From: Betaproteobacteria bacterium
GTDB lineage: Bacteria > Pseudomonadota > Gammaproteobacteria > Burkholderiales > Burkholderiaceae_F
DNA length: 64,000 nucleotides
NCBI GenBank assembly: GCA_016861185.1
Contig: BOKW01000004.1
Location: 186,001 to 250,000 of the forward strand
Direction of reading: 5' to 3'
Notes under the pieces: model-generated
Seen by the model: the letters and a program-made list of their open reading frames with translations, nothing else
Databases searched by the model: none
What the model was told of the DNA's origin: nothing
In this document: positions 15,817-25,248 of the stretch, in pieces
How the letters are laid out: every line of letters starts with the position of its first letter
Position numbering within the stretch: the stretch's first letter is position 1
Position numbers and translations under genes: made by a program

Positions 15817-17268
15817 TCAGGGACGGAAGACGCGCGCGACGACGTTCGGGTTGTTCTGCCCGCCGACGCTCTGCAGCCAGGCGACGACCGCCGCGCCGTT
15901 GGCTGCGACCGACAGCGAGGGCGATGCGGCGGCGCCGGTCGTCTCCGTGTCGAGCTGGAACGCGCCCGAGATCGCGCTGTTCGATGCGGTGAAAGTCGCG
16001 TAGAAGAGATCGTCGAGCCCACCGCCGGCAGGCGCCTGCAACCAGACGAAGATCGCGTTGCCGCTGCCGTCGACGGCGACGCGCGGGGTGTGGCTCGCGA
16101 CGGTGCCGCTAACTTGACGCGCGACGGACCAAGTCCCTGCTGCATAGCGGCTGAAGAAGATGGTGCTGTTCTGACGCCAGACAGCGTAGGCAGTCGCGTT
16201 AGGGCCTGCGACGACGAGCGACTGATCGACGGTGCCCGCGCCGAGCTCCAACGTCGCAGAGACGTTCTGCCACGCGGTTGCTGAACCGGTGTTCGCGCGC
16301 AGGTCATACGCGCCACCGACACCTGCCTGTTCCCAGGTCGCGAGGAAACTGCCGGGTGCGAGCGCGACGACGCGCGGATTCCGCGTGTCGTTCGTGAACT
16401 GGCCGGGGTCAACTTCAAGTTCGTTGCCGAACTGTCCTGAGGTCGTGTTGTAACTGCGCGCCCGCAATACTCCCGTAGCAGCCCCCTGGCGCCAGACGAT
16501 CATCGCCACCCCGGCCGAGTCGATGGCCACCGTCGGCTGCGAGGCGTCCTGCGTCGTGCCGCTCACCGACAGCGCTTGCGACCACCCGGCAGCACCCGAT
16601 CTCACCGAGAGCTGGACGCGCCGAACGCCGTTGAACTGAACGTCTGACTCGGTCCACACGGCAACGCGCGTGCCGCTGGTGTTCGCGGCATAAGCAAGCT
16701 CTTGCGTAAGCGCATTGACCGGGCGATTGGACGGGTAGTACTCGACTCCCCATCCGCCGGCTTCGCGATTGGCACTGCCGATCTGCATGCTGTTGTTCGA
16801 CGCGAGCCGGCGCCGCCAGACAGCGGTATTGCTCGTTCCGGCGCGGGCACTGAGGTCGCTGATCTGGTCGCCCGCACTGAATCCGGCGGAGAGCTCGATC
16901 GCCTGAGCAGCGCCGAACGTTGTTCCACTGCTGCTGTCCGCGGCCCCGACAAGAGGCACCGTACTAAACCCGCCGCCGGGCAGCGGCATCCCGATCTGGC
17001 TCCACAGCACCGACGCGAGCCCGTTGCCATCGATCGTTGCCGCAGGCGACGTCACGCTGCTCGCATTCGCGCTCGCATTCGTCGCCAGCGTCTGCACCGC
17101 GCCCCAATTGATCGGCCCCTGCCCCGGCGGCAGACCGATGCCGGCGTCGCCGCCGCCACCGCTGCACGCCGCGACGAAGGCGGCCGCGACGGCTGCGAGC
17201 GCGGCGTTACGTGCGCCGCTTGCGCGGCGGGCGGACTTCCTTGACCACTTCGGCGAACTCGTCGACAT
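15817..17268 (-). CDS. Putative beta-propeller lipoprotein
   Basis: This 483-residue protein has a lipoprotein signal peptide: a basic n-region (KWSRKSARR), a hydrophobic Ala-rich stretch, and lipobox FVAAC near residue 35 followed by SGGGGD. The mature part repeats a motif of type xxVxW-x-Q every 45-55 residues ([64 protein letters not shown]), suggesting a beta-propeller. The function is unknown. No start codon lies after the nrdR stop, so it overlaps nrdR by 62 bp. Its codon use looks less GC-biased than its neighbours. Confidence 0.8.
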   Translation of the reverse strand: MSTSSPKWSRKSARRASGARNAALAAVAAAFVAACSGGGGDAGIGLPPGQGPINWGAVQTLATNASANASSVTSPAATIDGNGLASVLWSQIGMPLPGGGFSTVPLVGAADSSSGTTFGAAQAIELSAGFSAGDQISDLSARAGTSNTAVWRRRLASNNSMQIGSANREAGGWGVEYYPSNRPVNALTQELAYAANTSGTRVAVWTESDVQFNGVRRVQLSVRSGAAGWSQALSVSGTTQDASQPTVAIDSAGVAMIVWRQGAATGVLRARSYNTTSGQFGNELEVDPGQFTNDTRNPRVVALAPGSFLATWEQAGVGGAYDLRANTGSATAWQNVSATLELGAGTVDQSLVVAGPNATAYAVWRQNSTIFFSRYAAGTWSVARQVSGTVASHTPRVAVDGSGNAIFVWLQAPAGGGLDDLFYATFTASNSAISGAFQLDTETTGAAASPSLSVAANGAAVVAWLQSVGGQNNPNVVARVFRP

Positions 17269-17674
17269 CTTCGAAACTCCGATACACCGACGCGAATCGG
17301 ATGTAGGCCACCTTGTCGAGGCGCTTCAGCTCGCGCATCACCAGCTCGCCGAGCTTCTCGCTCTTGATCTCGCGCTGCGCGGAAGACAGCAGCTTGTCCT
17401 CGATGCGGCCGATCGCGTCGTCGACCGCCTCACGCGGCACCGGGCGTTTGCGCAGGGCAAGCAGCATCGATGCGCGCAACTTCTCGCGATCGTAATCCGC
17501 CCGACTGCCGCCGCGCTTGACGATGGTGGGCAGCGCCAGTTCGACTCGCTCGTAGGTGGTAAACCGTTTGTCGCACGACAGGCAGCGCCGCCGCCGGCGG
17601 ATCGTCGCGCCTTCATCGGAGGCGCGCGAATCGATCACCTGCGTGTCGAGGTGGCCGCAGAAGGGGCACTTCAT
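17207..17674 (-). CDS. nrdR: Transcriptional repressor NrdR
   Basis: This 155-residue zinc-ribbon/ATP-cone repressor of ribonucleotide reductase genes starts with [17 protein letters not shown]; the second Cys pair is in [15 protein letters not shown]. An ATP-cone domain follows ([17 protein letters not shown]) and the conserved [17 protein letters not shown] precedes a basic tail. It sits 120 bp downstream of glyA, a usual pairing. Its last 20 codons are overlapped in another frame by the start of the lipoprotein gene. Confidence 0.96.
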   Translation of the reverse strand: MKCPFCGHLDTQVIDSRASDEGATIRRRRRCLSCDKRFTTYERVELALPTIVKRGGSRADYDREKLRASMLLALRKRPVPREAVDDAIGRIEDKLLSSAQREIKSEKLGELVMRELKRLDKVAYIRFASVYRSFEDVDEFAEVVKEVRPPRKRRT

Positions 17675-17689
17675 CTCGGATCGCGCTGC

Positions 17690-17790
17690 TCGGATTGCGG
17701 ATTGCGTTGGGTCCCCGCAGTGCGGGGGGCCGCGTGCATGGCAAACAGCGGTGTGCTGCGTTCAGCGCGATCCGCGATCCGCGATCCGCA
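17690..17790. repeat. Short direct/inverted GGATTGCG/CGCGATCC repeats upstream of nrdR
   Basis: The glyA-nrdR gap contains CGGATTGCGGATTGCG (about 17690-17705) and, 60 bp on, CGCGATCCGCGATCCGCGATCC with CGCAATCC. These are head-to-tail copies on opposite strands that can pair into a hairpin. It also contains a CCCCGCAGTGCGGGG hairpin (about 17717-17731). They might form an attenuator-like structure before nrdR, or may simply be expanded simple repeats. Confidence 0.5.
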
Positions 17791-17794
17791 ATCC

Positions 17795-19054
17795 TCACCC
17801 ATAGACCGGGAACCTGCGCGTGAGCCGGCCCACTTCCTCGCGCACGCGCGCGACGGTGGCGGGGTCGCGCGGGTTGTCGAGGATGTCGGCGATCAGGTTG
17901 GCGGTCTGCTCGGCCTCCGCTTCCTTGAAGCCGCGCGTGGTCATCGCCGGCGAACCGAGGCGGATGCCGCTCGTGACCATCGGCTTTTCTGGATCGTTCG
18001 GGATCGCATTCTTGTTGACGGTGATGTGCGCCTGGCCGAGCACCGCTTCGGCATCCTTGCCGGTGATGCCCTTGGCGCGCAGGTCGACCAGCATCAGGTG
18101 ACTCTCGGTGCGACCGCTGACGATGCGCAGCCCGCGCTTGACCAGCGTCTCGGCCATCACGCGCGCGTTGGTCGCGACCTGCTGCTGGTAGGCGCGGAAC
18201 TCGGGCGCGAGCGCTTCCTTGAACGCGACCGCCTTGGCGGCGATCACGTGCATCAGCGGACCGCCCTGCAGCCCGGGAAATACCGCGCTGTTGATCTGCT
18301 TCTCCAGGTGCGGCTTCATCAGGATCAGCCCGCCGCGCGGGCCGCGCAGCGTCTTGTGCGTGGTCGAGGTGATCACGTCGGCATAGGGCACCGGGCTCGG
18401 ATACAGCCCCGCGGCGATCAGCCCGGCGTAATGCGCCATGTCGACCATGAAGTACGCGTCGATGTCGCGCGCGACCTTGGCGAAGCGCGCCCAGTCGATG
18501 CGCAGCGAATACGCCGAGGCGCCGGCGATGATCAGCTTCGGACGCTTCTGGTGCGCGAGCTGCTCCATCGCGTCGTAGTCGATCTCCTCGCGCTCGTTCA
18601 GGCCGTAGCTGACGACCTTGAACCACTTGCCGCTCATGTTCAGCGCCATGCCGTGCGTCAGATGCCCGCCTTCGGCCAAGCTCATGCCCATGATCGTGTC
18701 GCCGGGCGTGAGCAGCGCGAGGAACACCGCTTCGTTGGCCTGCGCGCCCGAGTGCGGCTGCACGTTGGCGGCGATCTCGATCGTCGGCAGGCCGAAGATC
18801 TGCTTCAGACGCTCGAGCGCGAGCGACTCGGCGACGTCGACGTGCTCGCAGCCGCTGTAGTAGCGCTTGCCCGGATAGCCCTCGGCGTACTTGTTGGTGA
18901 GCTGCGTGCCCTGCGCGGCCATCACCGCGGGGCTCGCGTAGTTCTCGGACGCGATCAGTTCGATGTGTTCTTCCTGGCGCGTGTTCTCGGCGGTGATCGC
19001 CGCCCACAGTTCGGGGTCGACGTTGGCGATGGTGTGCGTGCTGCGGCTGAACAT
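17795..19054 (-). CDS. glyA: Serine hydroxymethyltransferase
   Basis: This 419-residue PLP enzyme interconverts serine and glycine with tetrahydrofolate, feeding one-carbon metabolism. Landmarks are [20 protein letters not shown] near residue 33, [11 protein letters not shown], the PLP-lysine segment [14 protein letters not shown] near residue 228 and [14 protein letters not shown] near the C-terminus. The ATG of [17 protein letters not shown] is the usual start. It is the first gene of the glyA-nrdR unit. Confidence 0.97.
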   Translation of the reverse strand: MFSRSTHTIANVDPELWAAITAENTRQEEHIELIASENYASPAVMAAQGTQLTNKYAEGYPGKRYYSGCEHVDVAESLALERLKQIFGLPTIEIAANVQPHSGAQANEAVFLALLTPGDTIMGMSLAEGGHLTHGMALNMSGKWFKVVSYGLNEREEIDYDAMEQLAHQKRPKLIIAGASAYSLRIDWARFAKVARDIDAYFMVDMAHYAGLIAAGLYPSPVPYADVITSTTHKTLRGPRGGLILMKPHLEKQINSAVFPGLQGGPLMHVIAAKAVAFKEALAPEFRAYQQQVATNARVMAETLVKRGLRIVSGRTESHLMLVDLRAKGITGKDAEAVLGQAHITVNKNAIPNDPEKPMVTSGIRLGSPAMTTRGFKEAEAEQTANLIADILDNPRDPATVARVREEVGRLTRRFPVYG

Positions 19055-19407
19055 GGATTCCTCGTGGGGCGCGGTTGCAAGTGGGACGGATCACTTGCCA
19101 TCGGGCCCAGGCGAGCGGCTACGGAGGTCCTGCGCTTCCCGAGTGTTTGCACTCTTCGATTCGCCAGTCACGCAGGTCGGGATGGCGGGGAAATTATGCC
19201 AGTCGGGTCGGATTTGCCCTTCTCCGTGGTCTCGGTGTTTCGGTGGTGAATCCTGCGGCCGCGAAAAGGGGGCGGATCGAACCACGGAAACACCGAGACC
19301 ACTGAGAACAGACGACGAGGCGTTCTCCGTGGCCTCCGCGTTGAGGGGCGTGCCATCCCGTTCGCAGAGGTGCCGCGGCAAGCATTCGTCAACGGACCCT
19401 GGAGCGG
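19055..19407. repeat. Intergenic region with inverted 'TTCACCACAGAG'-family repeats
   Basis: This 353-bp gap between glyA and the DUF4010 gene contains no gene. From about 19205 to 19350 it holds the arms CTCCGTGGTCTCGGTGTTTCGGTGGTGAA and, inverted, ACCACGGAAACACCGAGACCACTGAGAA, with a further diverged arm ending near 19340. These make a strong long hairpin. The first 140 bp should contain the glyA promoter, but I see no clear -35/-10 pair. Confidence 0.75.
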
Positions 19408-20667
19408 TCACGCCAGCCAGCGCAGCAGCGCGACGCCGCCGGCCAGCCCTGCGAGCGGGCCGGAGAAGGCGGCCATCGTGCTCAAGCCGATCGTGCGGCC
19501 GCCGGCGCCGTAGACGAGCAGCGACTTCAGCACGAGGTTGGCGCCGACGGCGAGCGAGATCGCGGTCGCGGCGGCGGTCGCCGACAGCGTGGCGGTGTTG
19601 AACAGCTGCAGCGACGACAGCGTGATCGCGTCGACATCGGTCAGCCCCGAGACGACCGCGAGCCCGTAGACGCCCTGCGCGCCGACCTTGTCCGACAGCC
19701 AGGCCGAGACGACGAGGATCGCCGCGTACAGCGCGCCGAACGCGAGCGCGGCGAGCAGGTTGGTCGGGTTGCGGTAGTCGTCGCCGCCGTCGCCGATCTC
19801 GGTGCCGACCGAACGCCAGCGCAGCGCGACCGCGGGGGCGGCGAGCAGCAACGCCAGCACGATCGGCACCGCGATGGTCGGCGCCGCGCGCGGCGCAACG
19901 ATCGCGACGATCAGCAGCACGCGCGCCAGCATCGTCGCGTTGGCGAGCACGATCACGACCAGCGATGCCGCCGGCGTGTGCGTCGCCTGGCGGGCGTGGC
20001 GCGCGTAGACGAGCGTGGTCGCGGTGCTCGACACGAGCCCGCCGAGCACGCCGGTGAGCAGCAGGCCCTTGCGCGCGAGCGTCAGCCGCCACGCGACGTA
20101 ACCCGCCAGGCTCACGCCCGACACCAGAACGACCATCAGCCAGATGTGGAACGGGTTCAGCACGCCGTACGGGCCGTAGGCCTCGTTCGGCAGCAGCGGC
20201 AGCACGACCAGGCTGACCGCGGCGAACTGCAGCATCGAGCGGATGTCGCGCGCGGTGAGCTTTTGCGCGGTGCCTTCCAACTCGGCCTTGAAGTACAGCA
20301 GCGCGGTCATGCCCACGCCGAGCGCGACCGCCAGCATCGGCTCGCCGTAGTAGTTCAGCGCGCCGAGCGCGTAGACGACCAGCGCGGCAATCACCGTCGT
20401 GGTGCCGGAGTCGTCGGCGGTCGTGCGCGGATCGGCGAAATACGCACCCGCGATCGCCGCACCGACGATCGCGAGCCCGAGCGCGAGCACCCATCCCGAG
20501 TCGGCCTCGCGCGCGAGCAGCGCGCACAGCGTGCCGAGCACCGCGATCAGCGCGAAGGTGCGCAGCCCCGCCTTCGCGAACGGGTTGCGCTCGCGTTCGA
20601 TGCCGACCAGCAGGCCGATGCCGACGCTGGTGGCGAAAGTCACGACCAGATCGAGGGTGACTCGCAT
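19408..20667 (-). CDS. MgtC/SapB and DUF4010 domain membrane protein
   Basis: This 419-residue polytopic protein has about 11-12 hydrophobic segments. The N-terminal MgtC/SapB-like domain has SVGIGLLVGIERERNP near residue 15 and LIAVLGTLCALLA. The C-terminal DUF4010 half carries LVSSTATTLVYARHARQ and SGLTDVDAITLSS. Members of this fused family are uncharacterised; MgtC itself affects Mg2+ limitation and ATP homeostasis, but transfer of that role is inference. It stands alone between the histidine-phosphatase gene and the repeat-filled gap. Confidence 0.9.
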   Translation of the reverse strand: MRVTLDLVVTFATSVGIGLLVGIERERNPFAKAGLRTFALIAVLGTLCALLAREADSGWVLALGLAIVGAAIAGAYFADPRTTADDSGTTTVIAALVVYALGALNYYGEPMLAVALGVGMTALLYFKAELEGTAQKLTARDIRSMLQFAAVSLVVLPLLPNEAYGPYGVLNPFHIWLMVVLVSGVSLAGYVAWRLTLARKGLLLTGVLGGLVSSTATTLVYARHARQATHTPAASLVVIVLANATMLARVLLIVAIVAPRAAPTIAVPIVLALLLAAPAVALRWRSVGTEIGDGGDDYRNPTNLLAALAFGALYAAILVVSAWLSDKVGAQGVYGLAVVSGLTDVDAITLSSLQLFNTATLSATAAATAISLAVGANLVLKSLLVYGAGGRTIGLSTMAAFSGPLAGLAGGVALLRWLA

Positions 20668-20705
20668 GCCGCGAGTCTACGAAGGCCGCGCACGCACGAC
20701 TGACC

Positions 20706-21353
20706 CTAGGTCAAGGTCTCGTCGCGCGCTTCCGACAGGTGGGCGACGTCGCCCCAGTCGACGATCTCCAGGCGCAGCGGCGGTGCAGCGGCGGCGATGC
20801 GGTTGATCGCCGCATTGGCCATCACGTGCTCGCGCGGCGCATCCCAGGCGAGCGCGCGCGCGGTACGGTAGGCAACGTCGAGCACGCCGCCGTGGGCGAT
20901 GACCGCGACGGTCGCGCCGGCCCAGGCGCACGCGATGTCGTGCAGCGCCGCGTTGACGCGTTCGATGAACCCGGCGCCCGATTCGCCCTCGGGCATCGCC
21001 CAGGCCGGGTCGCGCTCGCGCCACGCGGCGAACTCGGCCGGCCAGCGCGCGGCGATCTCTTCGAGCGTGTGGCCCTCGAAGACGCCGAAGCAGCGTTCGC
21101 GCAGCCGGATATCGGCGCGCAGCTCGACCCCGTGCCGTGCGGCGATCGGCTCGGCCGTGAGCCACGCGCGCGCGAGATCGCTCGTGTAGACGGCGTCGAT
21201 GCGCTCGGCGGCGAGCCGCTCGGCGAGCCGGCCCGCCTGCCAGATTCCAGTCGCCGACAGCGGGATGTCGAGGCTGCCCTGGATGCGATGCTCGGCGTTC
21301 CAGGCGGTTTCGCCGTGGCGGATCAGCAGAAGCGTCGCCGGCGTCGGCTTCAC
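20706..21353 (-). CDS. Histidine phosphatase family protein
   Basis: This 215-residue cytosolic phosphatase of the phosphoglycerate-mutase superfamily has the phospho-accepting His in LLIRHGETAWN, the acid/base Glu region RERCFGVFEGHTLEEI and the second His in VAVIAHGGVLDVAYR. The substrate is unknown; the pattern suits a GpmB/CobC-like broad-specificity phosphatase. A GTG start at 21353 overlaps the stop of the upstream PEBP gene as GTGA, and no ATG gives a better N-terminus. The two genes are probably co-translated. Confidence 0.9.
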   Translation of the reverse strand: MKPTPATLLLIRHGETAWNAEHRIQGSLDIPLSATGIWQAGRLAERLAAERIDAVYTSDLARAWLTAEPIAARHGVELRADIRLRERCFGVFEGHTLEEIAARWPAEFAAWRERDPAWAMPEGESGAGFIERVNAALHDIACAWAGATVAVIAHGGVLDVAYRTARALAWDAPREHVMANAAINRIAAAAPPLRLEIVDWGDVAHLSEARDETLT

Positions 21354-21976
21354 GCCAGCCTGGGGTTCAACGTGTAGGTGCCGGTGATCTTCGCTGAGGC
21401 GAGCACGTGGCCTTCGATCGCGCGGCGCACGTCGGCGCCGGTGAAGCGGCCTTCGAGCGGCACGCGTTCGATGTCCAGCGCGTACAGCGTGAACACGTAG
21501 TGATGGACGATCGAGTCGTTCCACGGCGGGCACGGGCCGTCGTAGCCGTAGTAGTCGCCCTCCATGTCGTGGTCGCCGGCGAACCAGCCGGTGTAGTCGT
21601 TGATGCCCTGGCGCGTGCCGTTGATCGCGGCCGGACCGTTCTTGCCGCGCGGCGTCACCGCGTGCGAATAGGCGCCGGCTTCGATCGAACGCGTCGCCGC
21701 CGGGATGTCGACCAGCACCCAGTGGAAAAAGTCGACGCGCGGCAGCGACGCAGGGATCTCGCGCCCCTCCTGGTTGACGTCGTCCGGCTTGCTCGGCACG
21801 TCGTAGTCGTGGCAGATCAGCACGAAGGACTTCGTGCCCGCCGGCACATCGTCCCACGCCAGGTGCGGGTTCCTGTTGGACGACAGCTTGACGTGGTGCG
21901 ACGGGTCGGGCACCGCGAACGCGAACTCGCCGGGAATCCTGCCGCCATCGGCAAACGAATTGCTCGTCAGTTTCAT
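21350..21976 (-). CDS. YbhB/YbcL family Raf kinase inhibitor-like protein (PEBP)
   Basis: This 208-residue member of the phosphatidylethanolamine-binding-protein superfamily has landmarks NPHLAWDDVPAGTKSFVL, HDYDVPSKPDDVNQ, the anion-pocket segment DFFHWVLVDIP and GYDGPCPPWNDSIVHHYVF. There is no signal peptide, so it is cytosolic like YbhB. An ideal AGGAGGT precedes the ATG at 21976, which settles the start inside a very long open frame. The role in bacteria is unknown. It is coupled to the downstream histidine phosphatase by a 4-bp overlap. Confidence 0.92.
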   Translation of the reverse strand: MKLTSNSFADGGRIPGEFAFAVPDPSHHVKLSSNRNPHLAWDDVPAGTKSFVLICHDYDVPSKPDDVNQEGREIPASLPRVDFFHWVLVDIPAATRSIEAGAYSHAVTPRGKNGPAAINGTRQGINDYTGWFAGDHDMEGDYYGYDGPCPPWNDSIVHHYVFTLYALDIERVPLEGRFTGADVRRAIEGHVLASAKITGTYTLNPRLA

Positions 21977-22056
21977 CGCCACCTCCTGCATCCTCTGGGC
22001 CAGAGTGTACGCATCCGGACGCAAGCTCGGCGGGGCCGGAAGCCCCGCCTGCAGCG

Positions 22057-22506
22057 CTACGCTTTCGGTGCGACGCGCAACCAGAACGTGACCGGACCGT
22101 CGTTGGTCGATTGGACCTGCATGTGCGCACCGAATTCGCCGGTTTCGACCGGGGCGTGCTGCCCGCGCGCCTGCGCGACGAAGTGCTCGAACAGCCGCCG
22201 GCCCTCGTCCGGCGGCGCGGCCGGCGTGAAGCTCGCCCGCGTGCCGGTGTTCGTGTCCGCAGCCAGCGTGAACTGCGGCACCAGCAGCAGTCCGCCACTG
22301 ACGTCGCGCACGCTGCGGTTCATCCGGCCGGCCTCGTCGGCGAACACGCGATAGCCGAGCACCTTCGACAGCAGCGCATCGGCCTGCGCTTCGCCGTCGC
22401 CGCGTTCGGCGCAGACGAGCGCGAGCAGCCCGGGACCGATGGCGCCGACCACTCGGGCGTCGACGAGAACGCGCGCTTGCGCGACACGCTGGATCAGCGC
22501 AATCAT
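22057..22506 (-). CDS. dtd: D-aminoacyl-tRNA deacylase
   Basis: This 149-residue enzyme hydrolyses D-aminoacyl-tRNAs (and glycyl-tRNA-Ala) in translation proofreading. Landmarks are [16 protein letters not shown] at the start, [17 protein letters not shown] (the SQFTL-like active-site segment), [14 protein letters not shown] and the C-terminal NDGPVTFWL containing the Gly-cisPro pair. The family usually has Arg-Pro-Ser-Phe where this reads Arg-Ala-Ser-Phe, a minor variation. It is divergent from the acyl-CoA dehydrogenase gene with only 25 bp between starts. Confidence 0.93.
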   Translation of the reverse strand: MIALIQRVAQARVLVDARVVGAIGPGLLALVCAERGDGEAQADALLSKVLGYRVFADEAGRMNRSVRDVSGGLLLVPQFTLAADTNTGTRASFTPAAPPDEGRRLFEHFVAQARGQHAPVETGEFGAHMQVQSTNDGPVTFWLRVAPKA

Positions 22507-22531
22507 GCGGGCATTGTAGGAGCGAAGCGGC

Positions 22532-24199
22532 ATGGATCAGACCACCCGGCGCAGCACGGCCGCGCACGTCGAAGAGTCCCCCAATCAGTCGCCGCCGCTC
22601 GAGGACTACGACCTTTACACGGCCGACCTTGCGTTGCAGGAGGCGGTGCGCCGCGCGGGCGCGGGCTGGGCCGAAGCCTGGCTCGCCGAGTTCGGCGCGC
22701 AGCTCGGCCGTGTCGAGACGATCGCCCTTGGCGCCGCGGCGAACCGCAACCCGCCGACGCTGCACACGCACGATCGCATCGGCAACCGACGCGACGAAGT
22801 CGAATTCCATCCCGCGTATCACGAACTGATGGCGCTCGGCTTCGGCGCGGGGCTGCACTCGTCGCCGTGGGCCGAGCCGCGTGCCGGCGCGCACGCGGCG
22901 CGCGCAGCCGCCTACGTCCTGTACGGGCAGGTCGAAAGCGGCACGCAGTGCCCGATGACGATGACCTATGCGTCGATCGCGGTGCTCGCGAAGCATGCGG
23001 CGGGCCTGCCCGCGATGACCGACATCTGGCTGCCGCGGCTGTACGCGCGCAACTACGACCCGCGCTTCGCGCCGATCCGGAGCAAGACCGGCGCGAGCAT
23101 CGGCATGGGCATGACCGAAAAGCAGGGCGGCTCCGACGTGCGCAGCAACACCTCGCGCGCCGAACCCGCGGGTCGCGACGGCGCGTACCGGATCACCGGA
23201 CACAAGTGGTTTTTCTCGGCGCCGATGTGCGACGCGTTCCTCGTCCTCGCGCAGGCGCCGGGCGGGCTGACCTGCTTCTTCCTGCCGCGGCATCTGGACG
23301 ACGGCGCGCGCAACGCGCTGCGGCTCGTGCGGCTGAAGGACAAGCTCGGCAACCGCTCGAACGCGAGCGCCGAGGTCGAATTCGAGCAGGCGCTCGCCTG
23401 GCGCGTCGGCGAAGAAGGCCGCGGCGTGGCGACGATCCTCGAAATGGTCAACTACACGCGGCTCGACTGCGCGACCGCGAGCGGCGGGCTGATGCGGCAG
23501 GCGCTCGTGCAGGCGATCCATCACGCGCGCCATCGGAGCGCGTTCGGCCGCCGGCTCGTCGAGCAGCCGCTGATGCGCAACGTGCTCGCGGATCTGGCGC
23601 TCGAGTCCGAAGCGGCGACCGCGCTCGCGCTGCGGCTCGCCGCCGCGTACGACCGCACCGAAGAGCACGAACAGGCGCTGCGCCGGCTGCTGACGCCGGC
23701 GGCGAAGTACTGGATCTGCAAGCGGCTCGCGCCGTTCGCCGAGGAGGCAATGGAAGTGCTCGGCGGCAACGGCTACGTCGAGGATTCGATCATGCCGCGC
23801 ATCTACCGCGAGGCGCCGGTCAATTCGATCTGGGAAGGCTCGGGCAACGTGATGTGCCTGGACGTGATGCGCGCGGCGAACCGCAACGGCGAAAGTCTGG
23901 CCGCGCTGTTCGACGAGTTGGACGCGGCGCGCGGCGGCGACGCGCGGCTCGATGCGTTCGTCGAATCCTTGCGGCGCGATCTTGCCGATCCGGCGGAACG
24001 CGAGCCGGTCGCGCGGCGGCTCACCGAGCGGATCGCGCTTGCGATGCAGGGCGCGCTGCTCGTGCGGCACGCGCCGAAGGAGGTCGCCGACGCGTTCTGC
24101 GCGTCGCGGCTGCAAGGCGATTGGGGTGCGTGCTTCGGCACGCTGCCCGCCGGAGCCGCGTTCGCGCAGATCATCGAGCGCGCGTTTGCCGGCGCTTGA
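22532..24199 (+). CDS. Acyl-CoA dehydrogenase family protein, AidB-like
   Basis: This 555-residue FAD flavoprotein of the AidB branch has an N-terminal AidB-specific segment ([20 protein letters not shown]) before the dehydrogenase fold, then [31 protein letters not shown] and, in the C-terminal helical domain, [20 protein letters not shown]. AidB of E. coli is induced by alkylating agents and low oxygen and binds DNA; other members are isovaleryl-CoA-like. The physiological substrate is not predictable. It is followed 20 bp later by a fatty acid desaturase gene in the same direction, so they probably share an mRNA. Confidence 0.9.
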   Translation: MDQTTRRSTAAHVEESPNQSPPLEDYDLYTADLALQEAVRRAGAGWAEAWLAEFGAQLGRVETIALGAAANRNPPTLHTHDRIGNRRDEVEFHPAYHELMALGFGAGLHSSPWAEPRAGAHAARAAAYVLYGQVESGTQCPMTMTYASIAVLAKHAAGLPAMTDIWLPRLYARNYDPRFAPIRSKTGASIGMGMTEKQGGSDVRSNTSRAEPAGRDGAYRITGHKWFFSAPMCDAFLVLAQAPGGLTCFFLPRHLDDGARNALRLVRLKDKLGNRSNASAEVEFEQALAWRVGEEGRGVATILEMVNYTRLDCATASGGLMRQALVQAIHHARHRSAFGRRLVEQPLMRNVLADLALESEAATALALRLAAAYDRTEEHEQALRRLLTPAAKYWICKRLAPFAEEAMEVLGGNGYVEDSIMPRIYREAPVNSIWEGSGNVMCLDVMRAANRNGESLAALFDELDAARGGDARLDAFVESLRRDLADPAEREPVARRLTERIALAMQGALLVRHAPKEVADAFCASRLQGDWGACFGTLPAGAAFAQIIERAFAGA

Positions 24200-24219
24200 A
24201 TTCCACGGCCCGCATCGCG

Positions 24220-25248
24220 ATGGACATGCGAGCAAGACAGGGCGAGGAGTTCCGCGACGATCTACGCGGCGCGGCGGCGGTCAATGTCCGCAAGCTGCTG
24301 CCGGCGGAGGTGCTGGCGGAGCTGACCCGGCTCGATCCGTGGCGCTCGACGCTCGCGGTCGCGCAGACGTTCGCGCTGATCGCGGTCGCGGTCGGCGTCG
24401 CGTGGACGCACTTCACCTGGTGGATCGTCGTGCCCGCCGTGCTGCTGATCGGCACGCAACAGCATGCGCTGTTCGTGCTGGCGCACGATGCCGCGCACTA
24501 TCGTCTGTTCGAGACGCGCTGGCTCAACAATCTGGTCGGCCGCCTGGTAGGTACGCTGGGCGGCGTCTCGATGTGCAGCTATCGCGTGATCCACCGGCTG
24601 CACCACAACCACCTGTACGGCGACGTCGATCCGGACATCGCGCTGCACGGCGGCTATCCGCGCGGCAAGGCGTACCTGCTGAAGAAGCTCGCGAAGGACA
24701 TCGCCGGCCTCACCGCGTTCAAGACCTTCGCGTACTTCTTCGGCAACCCGGCGATCAATACGCAGACGCAGCAGGCGCAGCGCCCGCTCGACGACACCTC
24801 GCCCGCGTTACGACACGCAGCGCGACGCGACCGCTGGGGCGTGGTCGCGTTTCACGCCGGCGCGCCGATCGTCGCGTTCGCGCTCGGCGGAACCGATGCG
24901 CTGGTGCGCTTTCTCGTGCTATGGACGCTGCCGCTCGCGACCGTGATCCAGCCGATCCTGCGGCTGCGCGCGATCTGCGAGCATGGCGCGGTGAGCGATC
25001 TGTCGACGCCGCTGACGGCCGCGCGCACGAACCTGGTCGGCCCGCTCGGACGGCTCGTGCTGTTCCCGCATCACGTCAACTACCACGTCGAGCACCACCT
25101 GTTTCCGGCGGTGCCGCACTACAAGCTGCCGCGATTGCACGAGGAACTCGTTCGCCGCGGCGTGCTCGTGCGGGCCGAGGTGAGGCCGCTGCGCGAAACG
25201 TTCGGGCGCGTATTCGCCGAGCGCAGCCGCGTGCCTTCCGCCGCCTGA
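24220..25248 (+). CDS. Membrane fatty acid desaturase
   Basis: This 342-residue integral-membrane di-iron desaturase has the three histidine boxes HDAAH (about residue 88), HRLHHNH (about 125) and HHVNYHVEHH (about 285), which coordinate the iron pair. It has about four transmembrane segments between them. It should introduce a double bond into acyl chains; the regiospecificity and whether the substrate is a lipid or CoA are not decidable. The start is ATG 24220; the long frame upstream lies in the dehydrogenase gene. Pairing with an AidB-like flavoprotein suggests a lipid-related unit. Confidence 0.9.
   Translation: MDMRARQGEEFRDDLRGAAAVNVRKLLPAEVLAELTRLDPWRSTLAVAQTFALIAVAVGVAWTHFTWWIVVPAVLLIGTQQHALFVLAHDAAHYRLFETRWLNNLVGRLVGTLGGVSMCSYRVIHRLHHNHLYGDVDPDIALHGGYPRGKAYLLKKLAKDIAGLTAFKTFAYFFGNPAINTQTQQAQRPLDDTSPALRHAARRDRWGVVAFHAGAPIVAFALGGTDALVRFLVLWTLPLATVIQPILRLRAICEHGAVSDLSTPLTAARTNLVGPLGRLVLFPHHVNYHVEHHLFPAVPHYKLPRLHEELVRRGVLVRAEVRPLRETFGRVFAERSRVPSAA

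Noticed and set aside
17024..19249. Long open frame (741 codons) antisense to nrdR and glyA
   Set aside because: A shadow of high-GC codon bias; glyA and nrdR on the other strand are unambiguous and the translated product has a low-complexity Arg/His/Gln composition.
20700..20714. TGACCCTAGGTCAA as another FNR-type site
   Set aside because: The half-site spacing does not fit N4 between TTGAy and rTCAA, and it overlaps the end of the histidine phosphatase gene.
22111..24219. Plus-strand open frame running 2.1 kb into the desaturase frame
   Set aside because: It is the out-of-frame shadow of the AidB-like gene; the desaturase proper begins at the ATG at 24220.
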